64,000 bases of DNA, taken from contig NZ_LN849456.1 of assembly GCF_900070355.1 (NCBI RefSeq), positions 1,612,001-1,676,000 on the forward strand. Reading direction: 5' to 3'. Position numbers and translations under genes: made by a program. This DNA comes from Devriesea agamarum. Lineage in GTDB: Bacteria > Actinomycetota > Actinomycetes > Actinomycetales > Dermabacteraceae. The notes beneath the pieces are model-generated. The model saw nothing but the letters and a program-made list of their open reading frames with translations, was not told where the DNA came from and did no database searches. Of the stretch, positions 43,691-52,451 are shown piece by piece. How positions within the stretch are numbered: the stretch's first letter is position 1; every line of letters begins with the position of its first letter.

Positions 43691-44688
43691 GTCGGGTTCC
43701 TCTCACAGTTTTGATCGGCGGGGGTCTTAGATTGAGCGGGCAACGGTTCCGGTGTTACCGGGCGAGAACCACCGTTGCTCGTATGCACCTGCATATCCTT
43801 AAGCCGGGCCTGCATTTCATCACGGTAGGTCTGCCGGACCATCCTCCACCAGAGATAGAGGAAGAAGCCAGCGAACAGGATCCACTGGACCGCATAACCG
43901 AGATTTTGAAGGTTCAGACCTTGGGCAAATGCGCTCTCAGGCCGGGGCATAGCGTGTAGCGGCATTGGCGAACGGCGAGCAGGTGCTGTGGCATTGCCCG
44001 TACCTGCCGTTTCACCCGCAGCGGCAACCGGACTGGAGGAGGCCACGAAACCGCTGTACATCGGCCCACCCCACACGTTCAGCAGCGCCTGGGTCGAAAT
44101 CTCTCCCGCCAGGCCATCGCCAATGATCCCCTGCTGGGCAGCCTCGGAGGCTTCAAGCCATCCCGACACCGTCACTGTTCCCGACGGCGGCGGCGCAATC
44201 GCTTCTTTTATTTCCTTCAATGCAGCACCGTCGTGCCCGCTAGCAGGACCCTCCTGCCCGGCCTCAGCCGATCCTCCCCCACCGCCACCGGCAGTTCCAT
44301 CCGCCTCCGCGCCGGGTGGCATCTCGACCCAGCCGCGGACGACCGGTAACAAAGCCGTGTCAGATCCGTGGTGAACCCGTAACGCCGTCACCACGAGCAC
44401 GGCATTGCGCTCCTCAATGCGCCGGTCCGGAATAAGTATTTGAAGCGACGGATCGAACGTTCCTCGCGCCTCAATGCGCCGACCGGATGCCTCGTTGGTC
44501 ACAGCTTGGCTCGGGGTGAGCACCTGATCCAACGGCACGGGGTGTTCAGCGTCAGAGGTTGACTGGGCAGTCAGCGCCCGATGCGCACGATCCCACTGCC
44601 AGGACGCAAGCAGCCCACAGACAGTGGCTATGGCCATCATCAGGGTGAGTATCCCCAGAAATCGAGGACGCAAGGCAACGCGCAGCAT
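43687..44688 (-). CDS. SURF1-family protein
   Basis: 333 aa. A first helix (about 10-28, FLGILTLMMAIATVCGLLASWQ) and a last one (about 268-290, AVQWILFAGFFLYLWW) frame a periplasmic-side domain with RIEARGTFDPSLQILIPDR and PVVRGWVEMP, the SURF1 pattern. A Gly/Ala/Glu-rich insert (about 128-160) is unusual in length. SURF1 helps assemble haem-copper oxidases by handling haem a. It is cotranscribed with DUF3817 through a 4-base overlap. No oxidase gene is in the window. Confidence 0.88.
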   Translation of the reverse strand: MLRVALRPRFLGILTLMMAIATVCGLLASWQWDRAHRALTAQSTSDAEHPVPLDQVLTPSQAVTNEASGRRIEARGTFDPSLQILIPDRRIEERNAVLVVTALRVHHGSDTALLPVVRGWVEMPPGAEADGTAGGGGGGSAEAGQEGPASGHDGAALKEIKEAIAPPPSGTVTVSGWLEASEAAQQGIIGDGLAGEISTQALLNVWGGPMYSGFVASSSPVAAAGETAGTGNATAPARRSPMPLHAMPRPESAFAQGLNLQNLGYAVQWILFAGFFLYLWWRMVRQTYRDEMQARLKDMQVHTSNGGSRPVTPEPLPAQSKTPADQNCERNPT

Positions 44689-44821
44689 TTAGTCATCGTA
44701 AGTGCCGCCTGTGACAACCGACGCATCCCCTCTCTCAGCAGACTGTGACCGTGTCCACGCTTTGGGATCACCAAGACCATTCATCCTGATACGTCTCAGA
44801 CCGGCGTCCTATCCTGAGAAC

Positions 44822-46951
44822 GTGACCCACAGTGTGTACATTGCCTCGTCCGAAGGACGGTCCGGTAAATCAACCGTGGCCCTTGGCCTGCTCGACGCGC
44901 TCGTCGCAGCATCTGAGAACGTCGGTGTTTTCCGCCCCGTCCACCAGTCCTCTGACCACCGCGACAGCGTGGTAGACCTCCTGATCTCTCACCCCGGCAT
45001 CACCCAGAGTTACGAGGACGCGCTCGGCGTGCCCTACGCCCTGATGCACAGCGACCCGGACGCCGCTCATGAGCAGATCATGCGCCGCTACCAGCTCCTG
45101 CGGGAACGCTACAGCGCATTGATTGTGCTCGGCTCGGATTACGTTGACGTATCCAACCCCGGCGAGCTCGCCTTTAACGCCACCGTCGCGGCAAACATCG
45201 GTGCCCCCGTGATCCTCGTGGTCAACGGCTTAGGCCGCACCCCCGACCAGGTTGCCACCCTGGCTACGGTTGCCCGCTCCGAGCTGGCTGCGCACCATGC
45301 AGATCCAATCGCGGTCATCGCCAACCGGGTAGATCCCGCCGAACCCGATGCGGTACGCGACGCACTGACCTCGCAGCTCGCCGCACAGGAAGCCGACCCA
45401 CAGGCCGTTCTGGTCAGCATCATCCCGGAAAACCCGGTGATCACCGCGCCGACCGTCCAGATCTTGAAGGATGCGGTGGAGGGTGAACTTGCCCAGGGCA
45501 ACCCGGAGTGGCTGCACCGCAACTCTCTCGGTGTGGTGATCGCAGCGATGAGCTTGCCCAACGTGTTGGAGCGGTTGACGGAAAACTGCACCGTGATCGC
45601 CCCCGGTGACCGCCTGGATATCCTCCCCGGTCTCTACCTCGCGCAGCAGTCGGGAACGTTCCCAACCCTCGCGTCGATCATCCTGACCGGCGGATACGAG
45701 CCCCCGGCGGAGTTCTCCCGGCTGCTGTCGGGCCTCACCCAGGATCTGCCGGTGATCATCACCGAACATTCCACCTTCGACGCCGCCCAACGAGTTGCTA
45801 ACGCCACCGGTCCGCTGACGGCTGATGCGCCGCAGAAGATGGAAGCTGCCCGACGCACCTTCGCTGACCATGTCGATACCAAGGCACTGCTCAAAGCCGT
45901 CGACGTGGCCAAGTCGGATGTGGTCACCCCGATGATGTTCGAGTTCGAGCTTCTGGCTCGCGCCCGCGGAGAGAAAAAGCGGATCGTCCTGCCGGAAGGC
46001 GATGAGCCGCGGATCCTAGCCGCCGCAGAAACTCTTCTGGCTCGCGGTGTCGCCGATCTGATCCTGCTCGGCGAAGAAAACGAGATCCGGTCTAAGGCTT
46101 CGCAGCTGGGGCATGACATCACCGCCGCCCGAGTGGTATCCCCCCATGACCCGGAGCTGGTGGAGAAATACGCCGCCGAGTACGCGCGGCTGCGCGCCAA
46201 AAAGGGTGTCACACTCGAACAGGCTCGCGAAAAGATCCAGGACGTCTCCTACTTCGGCACCATGATGGTCCACATGGGCGAGGCTGACGGTATGGTCTCC
46301 GGCGCGGTGCACTCCACGGCCCACACCATCCGCCCGAGCTTTGAGATCATCAAGACCAAGCCGGGTGCGAAGATCGTCTCCTCGGTGTTCCTCATGTCGC
46401 TCCAAGACCGGGTACTCGTCTACGGCGACTGCGCGGTAAACCCGGATCCGACCGCCGAACAGCTCGCCGATATCGCCGCCCAGTCCGCGCAGACCGCGGT
46501 CCAGTTCGGTATCGATCCTAGGATCGCCATGCTGTCCTACTCGACCGGCACCTCCGGGACCGGCGCTGACGTGGATAAAGTGCGCGAGGCCACCGACCTG
46601 GTCCGATCCAGCCATCCCGACCTCAATGTCGAAGGCCCCATCCAGTACGACGCTGCCGTGGATGCTTCCGTGGCTAAGACGAAGCTGCCTGACTCCGCGG
46701 TCGCCGGACGCGCCACCGTTTTCGTGTTCCCGGACCTCAATACGGGCAACAATACGTACAAGGCCGTGCAGCGCTCCGCTGGAGCCATCGCAATTGGCCC
46801 TGTGCTTCAGGGCCTAAACAAGCCGGTCAATGACCTGTCCCGAGGCGCGCTGGTGGACGACATCATCAACACCGTCGTCATCACCGCAATTCAGGCGCAA
46901 GCTGCCGATCAGCAGACCACCCACAACACCACCTCTCAGGAGAACGCGTGA
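44822..46951 (+). CDS. pta: Phosphate acetyltransferase, long form
   Basis: 709 aa from the GTG at 44822 (V-T-H-S-V-Y-I-A-S-S), where the P-loop domain begins; 40 more codons are open upstream without similarity. Order: AAA_26 domain with GRSGKSTVALG, a central DRTGG domain, and a C-terminal PTA_PTB domain with RIVLPEGDEPRIL, SYSTGTSGTGADVDKV and VFPDLNTGN. It converts acetyl-CoA and phosphate to acetyl phosphate. The long form is often feedback-regulated through its N-terminal half. It overlaps ackA by GTGA (46948-46951), so both are coupled. Confidence 0.95.
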   Translation: MTHSVYIASSEGRSGKSTVALGLLDALVAASENVGVFRPVHQSSDHRDSVVDLLISHPGITQSYEDALGVPYALMHSDPDAAHEQIMRRYQLLRERYSALIVLGSDYVDVSNPGELAFNATVAANIGAPVILVVNGLGRTPDQVATLATVARSELAAHHADPIAVIANRVDPAEPDAVRDALTSQLAAQEADPQAVLVSIIPENPVITAPTVQILKDAVEGELAQGNPEWLHRNSLGVVIAAMSLPNVLERLTENCTVIAPGDRLDILPGLYLAQQSGTFPTLASIILTGGYEPPAEFSRLLSGLTQDLPVIITEHSTFDAAQRVANATGPLTADAPQKMEAARRTFADHVDTKALLKAVDVAKSDVVTPMMFEFELLARARGEKKRIVLPEGDEPRILAAAETLLARGVADLILLGEENEIRSKASQLGHDITAARVVSPHDPELVEKYAAEYARLRAKKGVTLEQAREKIQDVSYFGTMMVHMGEADGMVSGAVHSTAHTIRPSFEIIKTKPGAKIVSSVFLMSLQDRVLVYGDCAVNPDPTAEQLADIAAQSAQTAVQFGIDPRIAMLSYSTGTSGTGADVDKVREATDLVRSSHPDLNVEGPIQYDAAVDASVAKTKLPDSAVAGRATVFVFPDLNTGNNTYKAVQRSAGAIAIGPVLQGLNKPVNDLSRGALVDDIINTVVITAIQAQAADQQTTHNTTSQENA

Positions 46952-48147
46952 GCAGCACCAAAGTCCTCGTCGTCAACTCGGGCTCGTCCTCGATCAAATT
47001 CCAGCTACTGGATCCCGTGACCGGCCAGGTCGACGCGTCAGGCATTGTTGAGCGAATTGGTCTGGCCGACGGCATCTACTCGATTAAGGCGAACGGCGAA
47101 AAGAAAGAGTTCTTCGAGCCGGTTCCCAATCACGAGGTCGGCATGCAGAAAATGCGCCACGCCTTCGACGTGGTCGGCATTGAGCTCACCGAGCAGACTG
47201 TCGCGGCCGTCGGCCACCGCGTAGTCCAGGGCGGTTCAGTGTTCTCGCACGCCACGCTGATTGATGACACCGTGCGCGATCAGATCCACGACCTGGGCAA
47301 ACTGGCCCCGCTACACAATTACGCTGCGGTGGACGGTATCAACGGCGCTAAGAAACTGCTGCCAAACCTGCCGCACGTGGCCGTGTTTGATACCTCGTTC
47401 TTCTCGGAGCTGCCCGCATCCGCGCGCAACTACGGGATCAACAAAGAGGTTGCCGCTGAGCATGCCATCTACCGTTACGGCGCCCACGGCACCAGCCACG
47501 ATTACGTCTCCCACGAGGTGGCTGCCTTCCTCGGCCGAGATCTCGCGGACACCAACACCATCGTGATGCACCTGGGCAACGGGGCATCGGCCTCGGCTGT
47601 CCAAGGTGGACACCCGATCGACACCTCCATGGGGCTGACCCCGCTGGAGGGCCTGGTGATGGGCACTCGCTCAGGCGACATTGACCCCAGCGTCTATGTG
47701 CATCTTTTCCGTCAGGCGCAGATGAGCCCGGAAGAGGTCGACACGTTGCTGAACAAGAAGTCCGGCATGATGGGCCTGTGCGGGTTCAGCGACTTCCGCG
47801 ACATCGAGGACGAGGTGGAAAAGGGCAACCCTGATGCCTCAGTAGCGGTGGACGTATACGTCCACCGACTCAAGAAGTACATCGGTGCCTACTCATTCCT
47901 CATGGGGCGCTTGGATGTGCTCGCCTTTACCGCGGGTATCGGCGAGAACGCCTCGTTCATCCGCGAACGCGCCTGCCAGGGCCTTAAAGGTTTCGGCATT
48001 GTGCTGGATGCGGACAAGAATGCGCTGCGCACCGGCGAGCCGCAGATCATTTCTGCTGAGGATTCCGCGGTCACCGTGGTTGTCTTTCCCACCAATGAGG
48101 AACTTGCGATCGCGCGTCACACCGTCGAGGTAGCCGGCTTAGCCTAA
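46948..48147 (+). CDS. ackA: Acetate kinase
   Basis: 399 aa, full length, from a GTG that overlaps the pta stop. The ASKHA fold is clear: VVNSGSSSIKFQLLD at the N-terminus, GHRVVQGG, DTSFF, HGTSHDYV, HLGNGASASA, and FTAGIGENA near the end. It makes ATP and acetate from acetyl phosphate, the last step of overflow metabolism, and works in reverse for acetate uptake. A perfect 16-bp hairpin after the stop ends the operon. Confidence 0.97.
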   Translation: MSSTKVLVVNSGSSSIKFQLLDPVTGQVDASGIVERIGLADGIYSIKANGEKKEFFEPVPNHEVGMQKMRHAFDVVGIELTEQTVAAVGHRVVQGGSVFSHATLIDDTVRDQIHDLGKLAPLHNYAAVDGINGAKKLLPNLPHVAVFDTSFFSELPASARNYGINKEVAAEHAIYRYGAHGTSHDYVSHEVAAFLGRDLADTNTIVMHLGNGASASAVQGGHPIDTSMGLTPLEGLVMGTRSGDIDPSVYVHLFRQAQMSPEEVDTLLNKKSGMMGLCGFSDFRDIEDEVEKGNPDASVAVDVYVHRLKKYIGAYSFLMGRLDVLAFTAGIGENASFIRERACQGLKGFGIVLDADKNALRTGEPQIISAEDSAVTVVVFPTNEELAIARHTVEVAGLA

Positions 48148-48190
48148 GCAGCCCACCTTCTCGGATCGGCTGTCACGCCGCACTAACCGC

Positions 48191-48226
48191 CAGTGGCCGG
48201 GTCTCGTATTCGAGACCCGGCCACTG
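48191..48226 (+). terminator. Hairpin terminator of pta-ackA
   Basis: A perfect 16-bp stem (48191-48206 with 48211-48226) has loop TATT and starts 43 bases after the ackA stop. No U tract follows, as is common in actinobacteria. Confidence 0.85.
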
Positions 48227-48420
48227 CAATTGAGGCGTCACACAAAAACTATGCGCTATAGAGAGACAGGATCTGCCCAGACCACATCATCCCTTGTGCC
48301 ACATATACGGACCTCTGAACATGAACGCCATATGGCAACACTCGGCGGAATAGAACGGGTGGATATACCCGGTACACTGTCCATTACCACATTTACATGA
48401 CTATTCCTGGAAGTTCTCAC

Positions 48421-49025
48421 ATGTCATCTCCTATGCAGCCCTCCTGGCAGCACCCGCCGTCGCAGCCGGGCCCATACGCTCCGCAGGTTCCTCAGAAAAA
48501 ACGAGGCCTGAAGAGGATTATCTTGGTGCGCTCGGCGTCGTCGCCAATCTGATCGCATTCTTTATAGTCCCCTCCATGGTGGCAACCGCAGCCGGTGCAG
48601 CAACTACCGCCAGCATCACCAACGACCAGATCCAGGTAGTCGATGCCGCACACGCTATTCTCCCCGGCGCCACTGAGACCACGGCCTACCTGGTCCTTGC
48701 CGCACCACAAGACGCGCCGAATGTCGTGTGCACCGACACGAAATCGGTGGCGAAACTACAGAAAATGAATCCGACGCCTTCGAGGTATTCGGTTGAGGGC
48801 GTGCAGCTCGACCTGATATATATGGTCAGCGAATCGAAGGCTTCGCAGGTAGAGCTGCAATGCAGTGGAGCAGAAGCAATCGCTTACGCCAAAGCAGATC
48901 TTTCCAGTTCTATATATATCGCTTTAATTACACATATTTTTATTGCTGGATTGGGCGTTATTGCGCTGGGTCTGTTGATCTGGGGAATCATCGCCCTCGT
49001 GCAGACCTCACAGAAGCTACCGTGA
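48421..49025 (+). pseudogene. Small Pro-rich membrane protein broken by a one-base frameshift
   Basis: From the ATG at 48421 the frame reads a Pro/Gln-rich start (MSSPMQPSWQHPP) to QKKRGLKRII and then stops at 48552. The following frame, open to 49025, continues without a good start as LGALGVVANLIAFFIVPSMV, an obvious transmembrane helix. Adding one base at 48522/48523 would join them into a 201-aa protein. It would have a Pro-rich cytoplasmic N-terminus, one helix, an external domain of about 110 residues and a second helix (SIYIALITHIFIAGLGVIALG). No protein family is recognised. A relic of the same gene lies at 49262. Either a real mutation or a sequencing error would explain the break. 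If it is translated from the ATG at 48576, only the second part is made. Confidence 0.72.
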
Positions 49026-49090
49026 GCCACCTGCGGTGACTAGAGGACAGATTTGGCCCGACTGCCAAATCTGCACCTTGAGATTTCAGC

Positions 49091-49128
49091 GGTTATGCTC
49101 ACCGATTTGAAGGTCGGTGGGCATAACC
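49091..49128. terminator. Hairpin after the frameshifted gene
   Basis: A 15-bp stem, GGTTATGCTCACCGA with TCGGTGGGCATAACC (one wobble or mismatch pair), has an 8-nt loop. It starts 66 bases after the stop at 49025, without a U tract. Confidence 0.6.
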
Positions 49129-49261
49129 AGCGCTGCGGGGCTTATTTAAAAATCAAGGTCAGCCGCTCACTCTTACAAAATGGACGCATGAGATTGCCGA
49201 CCCTAGTCCAAGGCGGTTTCTTGATTTTTACCCATATCTAGATTTTCCTAGAAGTTCTCAC

Positions 49262-49578
49262 ACGTCCTCACCCATGTAGCCCTCTTACCCATACCAGCCT
49301 CCTCTGCCGAACCCATATGCCCCCACGGCAGCTCGCAAAAAGCGTGGCCTCAACGTAAATCCCGTCGAAGGGATTTACGTGATCACCGAACCTGAATACA
49401 AGCAGGTTGAGCCGTAAGGTAAAGGTGAAAGCACAATTGCGTACGCCCGAATTGATTGCTCCGGCTTCATCACTGCCGGCCTCATCTACTCTGTTATTTC
49501 GTTATTACTGTTTTTTGTGCGCTTAGCCTGCTCATCTGGGGAATCGTCGCCCGAGTGAGGTCCTCCCGGATGCCTTAG
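49262..49578 (+). pseudogene. Decayed second copy of the small membrane protein gene
   Basis: The 17 bases before 49262 (TTCCTAGAAGTTCTCAC) match those before the start of the copy at 48421 with one change. The start codon is ACG instead of ATG, and the sixth codon is TAG instead of CAG. The reading frame then gives PYAPTAARKKRGLN, homologous to PYAPQVPQKKRGLK. It jumps straight to VEGIYVITEPEYKQVEP, matching the later VEGVQLDLIYMVSE...QVE segment, so the first helix and about 60 residues are deleted. A further stop follows, and the tail (LLIWGIVARV, then TAG) matches the end of the other copy. It is plainly non-functional. Confidence 0.8.
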
Positions 49579-49753
49579 GCTGATTTCACGGCCAGCTTAG
49601 TTATGGTCACAGGCGACAGATAGGAAGCGGCATGTGGCGCACTAAGCTTGAATTTGCTGCTCTAGTCCTAGCCCCGGTTTCCCATCCCCTAGAGGTACGG
49701 AACCCGGTCATCGAGTTAGCTGTGTTGACTAATCTGAGCCGGACGTTTTTGGG

Positions 49754-50191
49754 TTAGCCATGCGACTGATCCGGGCCGTCATCGTGACGATGAGCACGGC
49801 CACGGGTCTGAGCACCGGTCAGCATGGACAACTGCATTAGCGCGCCGTGAGGTGCCTCCACCCGGTGCACAATATACGCGGGTAGGTGCACAAACCCTCC
49901 TGGTACTACACGCTCCGTGCGGCCACCAACCGTAAATTCGATAGCTCCTTCGAGAACCTGCACCAGTATGGGATGCGCCGCTTTGTGGTCTGCCAACACC
50001 TGACCGGGTGCAAACCGAAACATGATCACATTCACACCGTCGCCAGTCAATATCCGCTGAGCACCTGGACCGTTTTCCCGCGGGGCTACCTCGACGGTAG
50101 TGGCGTTCATTGCGGTGAGTAAATCTTCTGACCCGGCCTGGTGGGCTTCCCGCTGCACCCATGCACGGCCTTCGCTATCCCATGTGGTCAT
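49754..50191 (-). CDS. Cupin-domain protein
   Basis: 145 aa from the ATG at 50191, with GAGGGGATATGAC just upstream; a TTG at 50206 is weaker. A single cupin barrel: VIMFRFAPGQVLADHKAAHPILVQVLEGAIEF has the first motif with its H and E positions in part, and PGGFVHLPAYIVHRVEAPHGA the second with H. The sensor-like RERKxxHxH tail is replaced by a His/Asp-rich end (GRAHRHDDGPDQSHG). Such small cupins bind a metal or ligand and often act as sensors. No specific role is known. It is single, transcribed leftward. Confidence 0.8.
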   Translation of the reverse strand: MTTWDSEGRAWVQREAHQAGSEDLLTAMNATTVEVAPRENGPGAQRILTGDGVNVIMFRFAPGQVLADHKAAHPILVQVLEGAIEFTVGGRTERVVPGGFVHLPAYIVHRVEAPHGALMQLSMLTGAQTRGRAHRHDDGPDQSHG

Positions 50192-50303
50192 GTCATATCC
50201 CCTCAAGAACCTGTTGCAGGTACTCTCAATAGCGGTAATGCTTTATAGTCGGCACCACTTGTAGTCGGTAACCACAGATTTCCACGGTCACAACCAAGAC
50301 CTG

Positions 50304-51416
50304 TTAGCCAGCGACGACAACTTCAACCCGCTGAAACTCCTTAAGATCGAGGTAACCCGTGGTGGCCATCGCATGACGCAAAGCCCCCACCAGGTTCGTC
50401 GTGCCGTCAGCGGCCAGACCAGGCCCGAACAGAATCTGTTCCATCGGTGCCACGGTGCCGACGTGCACGCGATGTCCGCGCGGCAAGATCGGGTGGTGCG
50501 CTTCACTCCCCCAGTGGAAACCGCGGCCGGGGGCCTCGGTGGCGCGCGCGAGTGCCGCCCCCACCATGAGACCGTCGGCCCCGCATGCGATGGCTTTGAC
50601 TAGGTCTCCGGAGCGCCCGAGCCCGCCATCAGCGATGACATGCACGTACCGGCCACCGGATTCATCCATGTAGTCGCGTCGAGCTGCGGCAACGTCGGCT
50701 ACGGCGGTGGCCAGCGGAACCTTCACCCCGAGGGTTTCCCAGGTGGTATGTGCTGCTCCGCCGCCAAAGCCGACCAGCACACCAGCTGCGCCGGTACGCA
50801 TCAGGTGCAACGCGGCGGTGTAGGTGGCGCATCCTCCGACGATCACCGGCACGTCGAGTTCGTAGATGAAACGTTTGAGGTTGAGCGGTTCGCGATTGCC
50901 CGAGACGTGTTCTGCCGAGACGGTGGTCCCGCGAATGAAGAAAAGGTCAACTCCTGCGTCGACGACTGTTTTCCAGTGTTCCTGGGTGCGCTGCGGGGAC
51001 AGGGCCCCGGCGGCGGTGACACCGGCTTCCCGCAGTTGCCGGATGCGTTCGGTGATCAGTTCCGCTTTCACCGGTTCGGCATAGATTTCTCGCATCCGCT
51101 CGGTCACTCGCTCTTCCGGCAAGGATGCGATGTCTTCGAGCAGCGGGGTCGGATCTTCATATCGGGTCCAAAGACCTTCAAGGTCCAGCACCCCGAGCCC
51201 ACCGTGTTGTCCAAGATCAATCGCGACGTCGGGAGAGATCGCAGAATCCATCGGGGCGGCGATGATCGGAATGTCGAAGTGATAGGCGTCTACCTGCCAA
51301 GCGGTCGACACGTCCTCGGGATCACGGGTCCGGCGCGATGGCACCACCGCAATGTCGTCCAAGGAGTAGGCCCGGCGGGCTCGCTTATTGCGTCCGATCT
51401 CAATCTCGCTCATCAC
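50304..51416 (-). CDS. guaB3: GuaB3 family, IMP-dehydrogenase-related protein
   Basis: 370 aa, a TIM barrel without CBS domains. It matches the actinobacterial GuaB3 group: IEIGRNKRARRAYSLDDIAVVPSRRT in parts, DVSTAWQVDAYHFDIPIIAAP, GEPLNLKRFIYELDVPVIVGG, RTGAAGVLVGFGGG, and YLDLKEFQRVEVVV at the end. The loop that carries the catalytic Cys in true IMP dehydrogenases (GSxCxT) is replaced by VGFGGGAAHTT, so the Cys is missing. Its reaction is thus uncertain (GMP-reductase-like activity has been proposed). The canonical guaB is 4.3 kb downstream in the window. Confidence 0.88.
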   Translation of the reverse strand: MMSEIEIGRNKRARRAYSLDDIAVVPSRRTRDPEDVSTAWQVDAYHFDIPIIAAPMDSAISPDVAIDLGQHGGLGVLDLEGLWTRYEDPTPLLEDIASLPEERVTERMREIYAEPVKAELITERIRQLREAGVTAAGALSPQRTQEHWKTVVDAGVDLFFIRGTTVSAEHVSGNREPLNLKRFIYELDVPVIVGGCATYTAALHLMRTGAAGVLVGFGGGAAHTTWETLGVKVPLATAVADVAAARRDYMDESGGRYVHVIADGGLGRSGDLVKAIACGADGLMVGAALARATEAPGRGFHWGSEAHHPILPRGHRVHVGTVAPMEQILFGPGLAADGTTNLVGALRHAMATTGYLDLKEFQRVEVVVAG

Positions 51417-51608
51417 GTGGTCGAGTCTATCGGTGATAGTTCCCCGCGCGGCTACGACCTGCCCGTCATCACCGAACTACCCCGCCGATCCGCCATAGCC
51501 AGTGTGGCTATCGCCGCTGCGGTACCCCAAGCACCGGCTCATCCGCGGCCGTTAATATAAAGCCCTGAGCGGTGGGCTGCGCCGCCTCGCCGCGGGAACA
51601 GAGGACCT

Positions 51609-52319
51609 TTACAGCGGCCACACCACCTCGACATCCGCCGGCTTGCCCTTTTGCCGCAGGTAATTGTTGAAGTTCTCCGCCCAGGCCCTGTGCATCGACA
51701 CCTGTTCGCGATGCAGTTCATCCAGGCTGACCTGGGCAATTTTGGTGTGTTTAGCCGCCATGGCGCGCAGCACATCGAGCGTTGCCGACACGTCAACATC
51801 GGCGGTATGCATCTCGCCGTTCTGGGTGACGCCGTAGAGCTCGCACAGTGTCGACAGAGTGCGTTTGCCCTTGCGGAAGCGGTCTAAGGAGCGGTCTAGC
51901 ACCAAAGGGTCCACCACGGGTGCGATGTCGTGCCCAAGCCGGTCGGTCACGGTCGGCAGATTATTGCGGCGCAGCTCATGTTCCAAGATCTTGAGGTCAA
52001 ACGACCCATTGAAAGCAACCAGCGGAGTGCCATCGCCGAGCGCTTCAGCGATCAAGGCCGCCATCTCATCCAAGGCGGCGGCAGGCGGCTGCCCATAGGT
52101 ACGGGCGTGCTCAGTGGTGACATGGTGAACAGCCTGCGCTGCTTCAGGAATTGGTATCCCCGGATCAATCAGCCAGGTCGCTACCACTTCGCGATCCCTG
52201 CCAGGCCCTGTCGAATACACGAGTGCGGCTGTCACTATCCGGTCAGAGGTCACATCCGTGCCCGTCGTCTCCGTATCGAAACCGAGCAGAGGACGGTCGA
52301 GCCAGCAGGTCGCATTCAT
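51609..52319 (-). CDS. DEDDh 3'-5' exonuclease (DnaQ/epsilon-like)
   Basis: 236 aa from the ATG at 52319, where MNATCWLDRPLLGFDTETTG begins; ten more codons are open above. The exonuclease motifs are Exo I FDTETTGTD, Exo II FNGSFDLKILEHEL and Exo III HTADVDVSATLDVL, giving Asp-Glu, Asp, His and Asp. It is a stand-alone proofreading or repair exonuclease of the DNA polymerase III epsilon type. It lacks the polymerase-binding tail seen in E. coli DnaQ and ends with a short basic segment. Single gene, leftward, divergent from bioB with about 130 bases between. Confidence 0.88.
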   Translation of the reverse strand: MNATCWLDRPLLGFDTETTGTDVTSDRIVTAALVYSTGPGRDREVVATWLIDPGIPIPEAAQAVHHVTTEHARTYGQPPAAALDEMAALIAEALGDGTPLVAFNGSFDLKILEHELRRNNLPTVTDRLGHDIAPVVDPLVLDRSLDRFRKGKRTLSTLCELYGVTQNGEMHTADVDVSATLDVLRAMAAKHTKIAQVSLDELHREQVSMHRAWAENFNNYLRQKGKPADVEVVWPL

Positions 52320-52451
52320 AGTGGCAAGCCTAGTCGGACGGTATGACATTCCTCGCTGACTCTGTGCCTGGGCCTACCGCAGGCCGACACGGCCACGACT
52401 TATAGATTTCGCTGATGCCTCTATATCCGCGTGGTCCTTTACAGTGGCCGG

